The position numbers and the translations under genes are program-made. Shown in pieces: positions 18,327 through 26,550 of a DNA stretch of 64,000 bases. Each line of letters starts with the position of its first letter. The stretch's first letter is position 1. The stretch covers positions 1 through 64,000 of the forward strand of contig CANGNS010000002.1 in assembly GCA_947455465.1 (NCBI GenBank), read 5' to 3'. Below the pieces are notes generated by a model that ran no database searches, was not told the origin of the DNA, and saw only the letters and a program-made list of their open reading frames with translations. The stretch is from Comamonadaceae bacterium (GTDB lineage Bacteria; Pseudomonadota; Gammaproteobacteria; Burkholderiales; Burkholderiaceae_C).

Positions 18327-19928
18327 CAGCGCTTGTAGATAAGCCGGCAAATTCGGGTTTTTCATCAGGCGCGGAAAAAATGCCGGGTCCTCGTTGGTGA
18401 CCAAGGGGCTCAGGTGGGTGGGCTCAAAGGGCAGCCCGAAGCGGCATTGCAACAATTGCTTCGCGTCCTGCGCACTGACCGCGCCTTGGGGTGGGGGCAG
18501 ATTGCAGACGGCCAAGTCGCGGCTCGCCTGCTCCAGGCTGATTTTGGCGGCCAGGTCGGCGGGCTCAAACTGCAGCGCTTTTTCGATGCGGGCCATGGTC
18601 TGGGCCACGGACATGGCAGGCAGCTGGGTGCCGGGGCAATTGGGCGTCATGGATTTGCTGCGCTTACCGCCGAAATTAGCGGTCACTTCGGTATCTTGCG
18701 CGCTGGCGCGGGCCTTCTCCAGCAAGGCGCTGTCGCCATACAAGGGCTCGCCGCGCACCAGCACCAGCTGGATGTTTTCCTCGGTCGCCACAATCATGTT
18801 GCGATAAGGATCTGGGTGGCGATCGTCCAGAACCAGCAAGTCGCCCAAGTAACCGGGGACGATTTGCCCCAAGCGCTTGTCCCAGCCCATGGCCTGGGCC
18901 GGTTTGCGGGTGAGCATCTCCACCAAGTCGCGGTCAGAGAAAAGGCCGCGCAGCTCGTGTTTATTCACCAGATCGGCCACTTTGAGTTCGGCCAAGCTCG
19001 ATTTGCTGCCCGACGGCGCCCAGTCGGGCGCCAGGCTAATCGGTAAACCGGCACGGCGGGCCGCTTGCACATTGGCGGTTTTGCCGTACAGCATGAAATT
19101 GGACAGGGGCGACCACACCAATTTAGCGCCCGCCGCGGCCATTTCTTTGAGCTGAGGCTCGGTCAGGCCCACGCCGTGAATGGCGATGAGTTCGGGCCCA
19201 AGCAGATTGCTGTCTTTGACGATTCCAAACTCGCCTGCCATGCGCGGCGACGGACCTTCGGCCAAATGCAGTACCAACATGCCTTTTTGCCGCTCAGCCT
19301 GCATCTCGGCCCATTCTTTGGCACTGCGACCCAAATCCACGCGACTGGAGGCCAGGCGCGGCTCAACGGTGGAATTTTCAATATTGCGAACCAGGCACTC
19401 TTCCTTGGAATAAGGCAAATTGGTACGCCCGCCTTGCAAGGTCGTCGTTCCGCCGGCCAGGGCTTTGTATTCGCCGTAGCGGCCAACCTCCAAACCCAAA
19501 TCAAGGTAATAGGCCCGGGTAAGCACCTCCTGGGGAAAGGTAATGCGCTTGTTATAAGCATCGTCATACCAGCGCCACTCGTAGCGGTCACGGTATTTAC
19601 TGGTAATCGGCATTAAGGGGTAAATCGCATATTCGGGGTGGTTATGCAAATCAATAATGCCAGGGTAAATAACTGCGGGGCCGGGAACCAGGACGGCATT
19701 TTTGGCCGCCTCAGGCAGGGCCTCACCCACGCGGGCAATGGCTTGAATTTTCCCGTTGGCAACCCAAACGCGTGCGTTGGGAATAATGTCGCCGCCATCG
19801 TTGAGCGTGACGACTTTGCCAGTCAACACGATTCCCGCCTCGGTGTTGAAGGGGGTTGCGCCATGGGCAAGAGGCAAGCACCCCAGCATAAAAATAATAC
19901 TGGCTGCAATAATTGGAGCAAAGCGCAT
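18306..19928 (-). CDS. Exported amidohydrolase-family protein
   Basis: A 540-residue metal-dependent hydrolase of the amidohydrolase superfamily. ATG 19928 has GGGAG upstream and opens a signal peptide (RFAPIIAASIIFMLGCLPLAHG). Metal-site motifs: HxH in IIDLHNHPEY, a His in LHLAEGP and in IAIHGVG, and Asp in SLAPDWAPSGSKSS; this resembles the cytosine deaminase/TrzN-like branch. About 115 residues at the C-terminus follow the hydrolase core and are not recognised. Substrate unknown; export and the neighbouring TRAP importer suggest it may process an imported nitrogen compound, by inference only. Confidence 0.82.
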   Translation of the reverse strand: MRFAPIIAASIIFMLGCLPLAHGATPFNTEAGIVLTGKVVTLNDGGDIIPNARVWVANGKIQAIARVGEALPEAAKNAVLVPGPAVIYPGIIDLHNHPEYAIYPLMPITSKYRDRYEWRWYDDAYNKRITFPQEVLTRAYYLDLGLEVGRYGEYKALAGGTTTLQGGRTNLPYSKEECLVRNIENSTVEPRLASSRVDLGRSAKEWAEMQAERQKGMLVLHLAEGPSPRMAGEFGIVKDSNLLGPELIAIHGVGLTEPQLKEMAAAGAKLVWSPLSNFMLYGKTANVQAARRAGLPISLAPDWAPSGSKSSLAELKVADLVNKHELRGLFSDRDLVEMLTRKPAQAMGWDKRLGQIVPGYLGDLLVLDDRHPDPYRNMIVATEENIQLVLVRGEPLYGDSALLEKARASAQDTEVTANFGGKRSKSMTPNCPGTQLPAMSVAQTMARIEKALQFEPADLAAKISLEQASRDLAVCNLPPPQGAVSAQDAKQLLQCRFGLPFEPTHLSPLVTNEDPAFFPRLMKNPNLPAYLQALPAYYGQ

Positions 19929-20103
19929 CAACAAACTCCCGGGTGGATGGTGGGCCAAGGCTGGCACGACGCCAGATAATAGCCGCACCCCCCCCAAATA
20001 CCCTCTTGATACCTCGGCCGCCGTCGTGGCGGCCTGAGACCAGCGGCGCGTACACTGCACAGTCTGCGGTGCTGCTTACCAAACATCAAAAGAAAATTTC
20101 ACT

Positions 20104-20817
20104 ATGGATAATGCCTTTCCTTACTTTGCCCACGGCAAGTACAAGGCACTCGTTATTGGCGCGCACGGCGCGCTTGGCGCCGCATTCGTAGACGCTTTCA
20201 GTTCCGACCTGCAATGCGCCTATGTGGAACCGGTGTCACGGGGCTCAGGCAGCGGCTTTGACCTTGCCGATGAAGCATCCATCCGCGCCCAAGCCGATTT
20301 GTCCAGCGCTATGGGGCCTTATGACATCATTATTGATGCGACCGGCGCACTCACAATTGAGGGCGTTGGGCCGGAGAAATCGCTTCAAAGCCTGCATGCT
20401 GAACATCTCAAACAAGCTTTTTTGATAAATACGATAGGTCCGGCCTTGGTGCTGCGCTATTTCTCGCCCTTGCTTGCCAAAGGCGCCTCGGTGTATGCAA
20501 AACTGTCTGCGCGCGTAGGCAGTATTGGCGATAACAAAAAAGGCGGCTGGTACGGCTACCGAGGTTCCAAAGCCGCTTTGAACATGATTTTGCACACCGC
20601 GGCCCTCGAGCTGCAACGAAAAAACCCCGACCTGCGTGTGATAGCGCTGCAACCCGGAACGGTTCGGTCTGCACTTTCCCAAGGGTTTACCAGTTCGTCC
20701 ACCCACCTTCTGGAGCCCAGTGCTTCCGTCAGCGGGATGCTTCAGGCCATGAAAAGCCTGGGGGTCAAATCCGGCGCGCATTTTGTAGATTACAAAGGAA
20801 CGGAAATACCTTGGTAG
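20104..20817 (+). CDS. Short-chain dehydrogenase/reductase
   Basis: A 237-residue SDR with a nucleotide-binding GAHGALG near the N-terminus, a catalytic Ser region (LSARVGSIG) and the YxxxK motif in GYRGSKAALN. It resembles the CsgA/C-factor-like subgroup. Substrate unknown. It lies 19 bases before the DUF2256 gene on the same strand, so it may be the first gene of the photolyase operon; I recall SDR genes near Fe-S photolyases in other proteobacteria. Confidence 0.85.
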   Translation: MDNAFPYFAHGKYKALVIGAHGALGAAFVDAFSSDLQCAYVEPVSRGSGSGFDLADEASIRAQADLSSAMGPYDIIIDATGALTIEGVGPEKSLQSLHAEHLKQAFLINTIGPALVLRYFSPLLAKGASVYAKLSARVGSIGDNKKGGWYGYRGSKAALNMILHTAALELQRKNPDLRVIALQPGTVRSALSQGFTSSSTHLLEPSASVSGMLQAMKSLGVKSGAHFVDYKGTEIPW

Positions 20818-20836
20818 TTGGGTTATATCCATTCAA

Positions 20837-21013
20837 ATGAAAACCGCGTTCAAAGGGAATAAACAATTCTTGCCCAGCAAACCATGCGCAGTGTGTGGGC
20901 GCGTTATGAGCTGGCGTAAGGCCTGGGCGAAGAATTGGGACGCCGTTTTGTATTGCTCAGACGCCTGCCGCGCCGACAAAAATCGAGTGGCCAAGAAGAC
21001 GCCCCATGCCTGA
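20837..21013 (+). CDS. DUF2256 small zinc-ribbon-like protein
   Basis: A 58-residue protein. It carries CAVCGRVMSWRKAWAKNW followed by YCSDAC, the CxxC...CxxxC pattern and the W-R-K-x-W-x-x-N-W core typical of DUF2256. No ribosome site stands out. Its end overlaps the photolyase start by 8 bases, so expression is coupled. Function is not established; DUF2256 genes often sit beside photolyase or cryptochrome genes. Confidence 0.88.
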   Translation: MKTAFKGNKQFLPSKPCAVCGRVMSWRKAWAKNWDAVLYCSDACRADKNRVAKKTPHA

Positions 21014-22577
21014 ACCCGTTGCATCATCGCCGGCATTTCCCACCAAGGTCCGTCACCTGGTGCTGGTGCTGGGCGACCAACTCGATGTGCAGTCATCGGC
21101 ATTGGAAGGCTTTGATGTATCGCAGGATGTGGTCTGGATGGCTGAGGTGGCTGAGGAGTCCACCCACGTCTGGTCCGCCAAGCAGCGCATCGCCGTGTTT
21201 TTGAGCAGCATGCGGCACTTTGCGCAGGCCTTGCGCGAACGTGGCCTGGCCTTGTCCTACACCCGCCTGGACGATCCAGGCAATCTGGGCACTTTGTCCT
21301 TGGAGCTCAGTAAGGCCCTGCGCCAACTGCAACCCAGCGCGCTGGTGCTCTCAGCCCCTGGCGACTGGCGTGTGTTGCAAAGCCTGCGTGCTGTGGCACA
21401 AGCATACAGTGTCCCGCTGGAGCTGCGCGACGATACGCATTTTTTCAGCACCGTGCGCGAATTTTCTGCTTATGCCCGCGACCGAAAACAGCTGCGCCTG
21501 GAATACTGGTACCGCGAACTGCGACGCAAGCACGGTATCTTGATGGACGGCAAAAACCCCGTGGGCGGTCAATGGAATTTTGATGCGGATAACCGGGCCT
21601 CTTTCGGTAAAACAGGCCCGCAAAATGTGCCGCCACCCAGCCGCTTTGCACCGGATGGCATCACGCAAGAGGTCTTGGCGCTGGTCTCTACCCGTTTTGC
21701 CAGTCATCCCGGCAGCATCCAAAGCTTTGACTGGCCCGTAACGCGGGCGCAAGCACTGCAAGCCCTACAGGCCTTCATCGACCAGCGCCTCCCTCTTTTT
21801 GGTCAATATGAAGACGCGATGTGGTCAGGCCAGGCCTGGCTTTACCACTCGCACCTGAGCTGCGCGCTCAACCTCAAGCTTTTAAACCCGCGTGAAGTCG
21901 TTGAGGCCGCGCAGGCAGCCTACCGCGCCGGTCAGGCGCCATTGGCAGCCGTCGAAGGCTTTATCCGCCAGATTCTGGGTTGGCGTGAATATGTGCGCGG
22001 CATCTACTGGCTGCACATGCCGCAATACCTAGAGCGAAATGCCCTGAATGCACAGGCGCCGCTGCCCGCGTGGTATTGGACCGGGCACACCGATATGGCC
22101 TGCCTCAAGGATGCCATCGTGCAAACCCTGGAGCATGGCTATGCCCACCACATCCAAAGGCTGATGGTGACCGGTTTGTACGCCCTCTTGCTGGGCGTCA
22201 AGCTGCAAGCCCTGCACACCTGGTACCTTAGCGTGTATGTGGACGCCGTAGAGTGGGTGGAATTGCCCAACACCCTGGGCATGAGCCAGTTTGGCGACGC
22301 GGGCCTGATGGCCAGCAAACCCTATGTGGCCAGCGGCAAGTACATCCAGCGCATGAGCAACCACTGCGCATCCTGCCAATACGATCCCGCGCAATCGACC
22401 GGCCCCAGCGCCTGCCCGTACACCACGATGTACTGGGATTTTTTGATACGCCACGAGCCGCTCCTGGCTGCCAATCCACGCATGGCCATGCAACTGAAGA
22501 ACCTGGCGCGCCTCGATACGGACGCTCGCCAGGCCATCGCTACCCAGGCTGCAGCACACCGCGATGCACAAATTTGA
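21006..22577 (+). CDS. Fe-S bacterial cryptochrome/photolyase (PhrB-like)
   Basis: A 523-residue photolyase of the prokaryotic 6-4 / FeS-BCP class, which repairs (6-4) photoproducts using FAD and blue light. It starts with the family signature HLVLVLGDQLD. Cysteines 366, 454, 457 and 470 have spacings of 88, 3 and 13 residues, the same as the four [4Fe-4S] ligands of Agrobacterium PhrB (350, 438, 441, 454). The segment GWREYVRGIYW is typical of the FAD domain. Known members bind a ribityllumazine antenna. It overlaps both neighbours, so it is co-expressed with DUF2256 and a second photolyase-like gene. Confidence 0.93.
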   Translation: MPEPVASSPAFPTKVRHLVLVLGDQLDVQSSALEGFDVSQDVVWMAEVAEESTHVWSAKQRIAVFLSSMRHFAQALRERGLALSYTRLDDPGNLGTLSLELSKALRQLQPSALVLSAPGDWRVLQSLRAVAQAYSVPLELRDDTHFFSTVREFSAYARDRKQLRLEYWYRELRRKHGILMDGKNPVGGQWNFDADNRASFGKTGPQNVPPPSRFAPDGITQEVLALVSTRFASHPGSIQSFDWPVTRAQALQALQAFIDQRLPLFGQYEDAMWSGQAWLYHSHLSCALNLKLLNPREVVEAAQAAYRAGQAPLAAVEGFIRQILGWREYVRGIYWLHMPQYLERNALNAQAPLPAWYWTGHTDMACLKDAIVQTLEHGYAHHIQRLMVTGLYALLLGVKLQALHTWYLSVYVDAVEWVELPNTLGMSQFGDAGLMASKPYVASGKYIQRMSNHCASCQYDPAQSTGPSACPYTTMYWDFLIRHEPLLAANPRMAMQLKNLARLDTDARQAIATQAAAHRDAQI

Positions 22578-23754
22578 ACCCACCGTCCAGGCCGCCCGCG
22601 CCCGCCTGTCCGACATACGCCCCGAGGCGTATGCCCGTACACGCAATCATCTGGACGGTGCGGTCACCCGCCTGTCGCCCTATATTACGCACGGCTTGCT
22701 GAGCCTGCGGGACATTTACGCCGACCTGCACGGACGCTTTGCCATCGATGCCAAGCACAAACTCGTCTTTGAGCTGGGATGGCGCGACTATTACCGCCAT
22801 GTTTGGGCGCACTTGGGCCAAGCCATACACCAGTCTTTGCATTCTGGCCTGCTGCCAGACAGCGCCTACCAGTCTGAAGTACCACCGGATGTCCTGCAAG
22901 CGCGCACTGGAATTGCGGCCATCGACCTGGCCGTCCGTGAACTCTATGCCAGCGGCTACCTGCACAACCATGCGCGTATGTGGCTCGCCAGCTATCTTGT
23001 GCATTTGCGCAAGGTCCACTGGCATACGGCCGCGCAATGGATGCTTGGGCATTTGTTGGATGGCGATGTGGCCAGCAACCACCTAAGCTGGCAGTGGGTG
23101 GCGGGAACGGCTAGCACCAAACCCTATCTCTTCAATGCCGACAACGTTGCCAAATATGCACCTGCGCCATGGCACAGCCCCGCAACCGTTATAGATACCA
23201 GCTACGAGGCGCTGGACCGCCTCGCCCGTAGCACGGCCTCATTAGGTAGCGATCCATTGGCCACTCCCCCAGGGATTGCGCAGCCCTCTTTGCTGGCCGC
23301 GCCTTCTGATGCGCGATGGACAGCACCCGACCCCCACGGACTGGACGGCCGCGATGTTTGTTTGCTGCATCCGTGGTCACTAGGGGGCGCTTGCGCCCCA
23401 GAGCGGCCTGACCTGGTGGTGATCGGGCTGGGCATGGCCGAACTGCATGCGCAAACGCCCTGGAGCGAGCGACGCTGGGACTTTGTGACCCACGGATTAC
23501 TTCAGCGCACGCCCAGGATTTGGTGGGGCAACCTAGCGTCTATCGCCAAAGCCTTGCAAAGCGCACGCTCGGTCTGCTGGCATTCGCAAGCGCACATCAA
23601 TCCGCAAATGGAGCATTTGCGTGCACAGCTTCAGGCACACCCCAAATACCCTGCCTTTACCAGGCTGGAAGAGCCGCATCTCTTTGAACCTGTGGCAACT
23701 TATTGCGAGAGCTTTTCCAAATGGTGGCGGCTCACGCGCATTGCGAACGACTAG
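22564..23754 (+). CDS. Photolyase-like FAD-binding protein lacking the N-terminal antenna domain
   Basis: A 396-residue protein that begins directly with the photolyase FAD domain (RLSPYITHGLLSLRDIY). It contains FELGWRDYYRHVW, YLHNHARMWLASYLVH and WQWVAGTASTKPYLFNADN, all FAD-pocket segments of the photolyase family. The usual N-terminal alpha/beta antenna domain is missing. After about residue 230 a separate stretch (RDVCLLHPWSLGG, DLVVIGLGMAELHA, SVCWHSQAHINP) reads like an alpha/beta fold and could be a moved or degenerate antenna domain. It overlaps the Fe-S photolyase by 14 bases. Repair activity is not certain. Confidence 0.85.
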   Translation: MHKFEPTVQAARARLSDIRPEAYARTRNHLDGAVTRLSPYITHGLLSLRDIYADLHGRFAIDAKHKLVFELGWRDYYRHVWAHLGQAIHQSLHSGLLPDSAYQSEVPPDVLQARTGIAAIDLAVRELYASGYLHNHARMWLASYLVHLRKVHWHTAAQWMLGHLLDGDVASNHLSWQWVAGTASTKPYLFNADNVAKYAPAPWHSPATVIDTSYEALDRLARSTASLGSDPLATPPGIAQPSLLAAPSDARWTAPDPHGLDGRDVCLLHPWSLGGACAPERPDLVVIGLGMAELHAQTPWSERRWDFVTHGLLQRTPRIWWGNLASIAKALQSARSVCWHSQAHINPQMEHLRAQLQAHPKYPAFTRLEEPHLFEPVATYCESFSKWWRLTRIAND

Positions 23755-23788
23755 CTTGGTGAGGCTTGGCAAAGCAAGAGCCCAGGCC

Positions 23789-23810
23789 CCGCATTGAAAA
23801 ATCTATGCGG
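23789..23810. terminator. Possible shared hairpin between convergent genes
   Basis: CCGCAT (23789-23794) and ATGCGG (23805-23810) pair around a 10-base AT-rich loop, between the photolyase operon and the pterin dehydratase gene. The stem is short and the T-run poor. Confidence 0.3.
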
Positions 23811-23816
23811 TGGAAA

Positions 23817-24131
23817 TTATTTTGCGCGTAGGTAATTCATCGCCAGCCGGTCAATTTCAGCGGCCAGTACAAAATCTTTTTCGGTTAAGCCCCCATGGTC
23901 ATGGGTCGTTAATTGAATGGTAATTTTCTTGTAGGACGAATAAAAATCCGGGTGATGGTCTTGCAATTCTGCGGCCTGCGCCACATCGTGCAAAAAATCC
24001 ATGGCCGCTCGGAAACTGTCCAACTTCCACTCTTTATGAATCCTCAGCCCCTGGGGATCCACGTGCCAGTTGTCCAAGGCGCCTAGCGCTTTCGCTATTT
24101 CTACACTGCCCAATTTGCGTTTTTCCATCAT
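23817..24131 (-). CDS. 4a-hydroxytetrahydrobiopterin dehydratase (pterin carbinolamine dehydratase)
   Basis: A 104-residue enzyme that recycles the oxidised pterin cofactor after aromatic hydroxylases. The signature AELQDHHPDFYSSYKKITIQ and TTHDHGGLTEKDF shows the catalytic His residues. I start it at ATG 24131; the frame stays open upstream through the tRNA gene, which is not plausible coding. Two ATGs are adjacent. No phenylalanine hydroxylase gene is in the window. It lies downstream of tRNA-Lys and its terminator on the same strand. Confidence 0.92.
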   Translation of the reverse strand: MMEKRKLGSVEIAKALGALDNWHVDPQGLRIHKEWKLDSFRAAMDFLHDVAQAAELQDHHPDFYSSYKKITIQLTTHDHGGLTEKDFVLAAEIDRLAMNYLRAK

Positions 24132-24182
24132 TTTTCTCAATGGTGAGGGCCCCACCGAATCACATGGGCGGTGAACAGGCAT

Positions 24183-24213
24183 AAAAAAAGCACTTACATC
24201 GCTGTAAGTGCTT
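24183..24213 (-). terminator. Rho-independent terminator of tRNA-Lys
   Basis: On the minus strand AAGCACTTAC and GTAAGTGCTT form a perfect 10-bp stem with a 6-base loop (24188-24213) and run into seven T residues (24183-24189). It starts 17 bases after the tRNA CCA end. Confidence 0.9.
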
Positions 24214-24229
24214 GATTTAAAAATTATTT

Positions 24230-24305
24230 TGGTGGGACGTGCGGGGGTCGAACCCACGACAAACGGATTAAAAGTCCGCTGCTCTACCAACTGAGCTAAC
24301 GTCCC
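24230..24305 (-). tRNA. tRNA-Lys (anticodon UUU)
   Basis: 76 bases including an encoded CCA. The acceptor stem GGGACGT pairs with ACGTCCC; the D arm is GCTCAGTTGGTAGAGC, the anticodon stem CGGAC/ATCCG holds the loop TTTTAAT-type with anticodon TTT, and the T arm contains GTTCGAC. A terminator follows. Confidence 0.97.
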
Positions 24306-24336
24306 GTCAATGAAGCGTTAGCTTCACCGCCAAGCC

Positions 24337-25155
24337 TTAAATTATAGCGTTGTTTTTTCGGGGTTCTAAATCGCCAGTAGAAAGCGTGTTCATCACCCAG
24401 CCGGCAGCGCACATTCCAAAGCTGGCGGTCACTGCCACGGACGAGCCGTAACCATGGCAATTGAGGCTGTTATCGCTCTGCGCGCCACCACCTTCTTGCG
24501 CGCCCAACACCGGCTCTGCGCTGTAGATGACGGCCACGCCCATGCGCTTTCCCTCGCGGGGGGCGCCATGAAATTTACGCAGGCGGTAGCGCAGTTGGGC
24601 GAGCAAGGGGTCGTGGGTGGCGCTGCTCAAATCACCCACCGATACTTTTTCTGCCGCTTTTTTCCCGCCCGCCGCGCCCACACTGATAAATATGGCACGC
24701 GTGCTGCGTGCCCATTGCGCCATGGCCAATTTGGCCTGCACCTGGTCGCATGCATCAATCACCGCATGCACGCCCGCAGGCAACAAATGCGGCCAGTTGT
24801 CCGGGGTCACAAAGTCGTCGATACCTTGCACCTGGCAGTCGGGGTTGATTTGGGCGATACGTGCTTGCATGGCACCAATTTTTGCCATGCCCAGCGTGCT
24901 ACTGAGCGCCTGAATCTGCCGGTTCACATTGGATTCGGACACATGGTCCATGTCGACCAGGGTGAGGCGGCCTACGCCGCTGCGGGCCAGCGCTTCAGCC
25001 GCCCAGGAGCCTACGCCGCCGATTCCCACGACCGCGACATGGGCGGACCGGATGCGCGCCGCCGCGTCTTTGCCATACAGCCGCGCCAGGCCGCCAAAGC
25101 GACGGTCTAGCGGCGCGTCTGGCAGACAGGCTTGGGCAACATCAGAATCGGCCAT
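24337..25155 (-). CDS. tcdA: tRNA threonylcarbamoyladenosine dehydratase
   Basis: A 272-residue ThiF/E1-like enzyme that uses ATP to cyclise t6A at position 37 of ANN-decoding tRNAs. Seen: RFGGLARLYG at the N-terminus, nucleotide-binding GIGGVGSWAAEALARSG, DMDHVSESNVNRQ and DACDQVQAKLA. Length fits E. coli TcdA (268). It lies 30 bases after cpoB on the same strand, and directly before a tRNA-Lys gene, itself a t6A substrate. Confidence 0.93.
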   Translation of the reverse strand: MADSDVAQACLPDAPLDRRFGGLARLYGKDAAARIRSAHVAVVGIGGVGSWAAEALARSGVGRLTLVDMDHVSESNVNRQIQALSSTLGMAKIGAMQARIAQINPDCQVQGIDDFVTPDNWPHLLPAGVHAVIDACDQVQAKLAMAQWARSTRAIFISVGAAGGKKAAEKVSVGDLSSATHDPLLAQLRYRLRKFHGAPREGKRMGVAVIYSAEPVLGAQEGGGAQSDNSLNCHGYGSSVAVTASFGMCAAGWVMNTLSTGDLEPRKNNAII

Positions 25156-25185
25156 GCAATGGCTTATTGCCGCGCAGCGCGCCGG

Positions 25186-25986
25186 CTATTTGATCCGCGA
25201 GAGCCGCTCTTTAGCGACGTCGGCGACCTCGGAATGCGGATAGCTGCTGAGCAATTCTTCCAAGGCCTTGCGCGCGCTCGAGGCGTCTTTGAGCTCAAGG
25301 TGGCAATTGGCAATGGCCAACAATGCTTCGGCTGCGCGGGCGCTGGTGGGATTGCGAGCGCCCAGCTTTTTGAAGGTCGCCAAAGCGCCACGGAAATCCT
25401 TCAGCACAAACTGCGCATTTCCCAGCCAAAACATGGCCGAATTGGCGTAGCCGCTTTGCGGGTAGCGGCTCAAAAAGTCCGCAAACGCGCCCTGGGCGGG
25501 CTCAAAATCACCTTTGCGAAAACTGGCCAAGGCCGCCTCAAACATGCGTTTTTCGGCCACTTCCACCGCAAATTCATTGCCCTCAAAGCTCACCATCAAA
25601 GGCTCCAAGCGCTTGATACGGTCCTCTAGGGGCTTGAGCAAATCGGCCTGGCGGCGCGCGCCGTCGGCGATATCGCGGCTCAGCTGCTCGCCTTGGCCCC
25701 GCAGCTTGGCCAACTCGGCGCGGTCGGCCTCGAGCTGGTTTTGCAAATCAATGAGGCTGCGGCGCAGATTGGCGATCTCCTCGGCCTGGCGCTTGGACTC
25801 GTCGGTTACGCGCTGGTCGGCGTCGCGGCGCAAGGCCTCGATTTTTTGGCGCAAATCCAAGATCGCGCGACGCGCCTCATCGTCGTCAAAGATTCCGGCA
25901 TGGGCGCTCAGGCCCGCCATGCCCAGGGCGCCCAGCACCATGGAATGGCGCAGCCAAAGCCGCATGCGACCCACGCCTGCGCTCAT
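25186..25986 (-). CDS. cpoB: Cell division coordinator CpoB (YbgF)
   Basis: A 266-residue periplasmic protein that links Tol-Pal to peptidoglycan synthesis. It has a signal peptide ending at SAHA, a coiled coil (about residues 35-120, KIEALRRDADQ and IANLRRSLIDLQNQLEADRAE split by short breaks) and C-terminal TPR repeats (SGYANSAMFWLGNAQF). The start overlaps the pal stop by 4 bases. Confidence 0.93.
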   Translation of the reverse strand: MSAGVGRMRLWLRHSMVLGALGMAGLSAHAGIFDDDEARRAILDLRQKIEALRRDADQRVTDESKRQAEEIANLRRSLIDLQNQLEADRAELAKLRGQGEQLSRDIADGARRQADLLKPLEDRIKRLEPLMVSFEGNEFAVEVAEKRMFEAALASFRKGDFEPAQGAFADFLSRYPQSGYANSAMFWLGNAQFVLKDFRGALATFKKLGARNPTSARAAEALLAIANCHLELKDASSARKALEELLSSYPHSEVADVAKERLSRIK

Positions 25987-26522
25987 CGGACGCTGATTTC
26001 AGCTCGGCGGTTTTTCTCCATCGCCGCTTCGCTATTACCGGCAACGGCGGGCTTTTCTTTGCCAAAGCTGACCGCTTCCATTTGCGCCTCCGACACGCCT
26101 AAGAGCGCCAGGGCCTTGCGCACCGCTTCTGCACGCTTTTGCCCCAGGGCCAGGTTGTACTCGCGCCCGCCACGCTCGTCGGTATGGCCTTCGATAGCAA
26201 TTTTGGCGGCTTTGTTGGCCTTCAGGGTGCGGGCATTGGACTCAATAATGCCCTGGAACTCAGGGCGAATCGCAAAGCTGTCAAAGTCGAAATACACAAT
26301 GCGCTCGGCGCCCACCGCACTTTTGGCGGTTGCCGATGCATCCAGGCTGGCCACACTGCCCGCATTGGAAGCAGCCGCACCGGTTGTGGCCGGCGTCAAG
26401 GCCTTCATCGCCGCACCCGAACCCTGGGCCGATTTGTCTTCTACGCTGGCCTCGTCCAGTTTGACGGGGGTGCTACAGGCCGCCAAGGTCGCGACCAAGG
26501 CCATCAAAATCCACTTTTTCAT
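25983..26522 (-). CDS. pal: Peptidoglycan-associated lipoprotein Pal
   Basis: An outer-membrane lipoprotein of 179 residues. The start ATG 26522 gives a lipoprotein signal with lipobox LAAC. The OmpA-like domain carries YFDFDSFAIRPEF and the peptidoglycan-binding EGHTDERGGREYNLALGQ. It follows tolB by 28 bases and is coupled to cpoB. The longer frame to 26591 runs back into tolB. Confidence 0.96.
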   Translation of the reverse strand: MKKWILMALVATLAACSTPVKLDEASVEDKSAQGSGAAMKALTPATTGAAASNAGSVASLDASATAKSAVGAERIVYFDFDSFAIRPEFQGIIESNARTLKANKAAKIAIEGHTDERGGREYNLALGQKRAEAVRKALALLGVSEAQMEAVSFGKEKPAVAGNSEAAMEKNRRAEISVR

Positions 26523-26550
26523 ACGATTCTCCAATTGATAAACGAAAAAA

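Noticed and set aside
23817..24290. A 157-residue version of the pterin dehydratase
   Set aside because: The extension would translate through the tRNA-Lys gene and its terminator.
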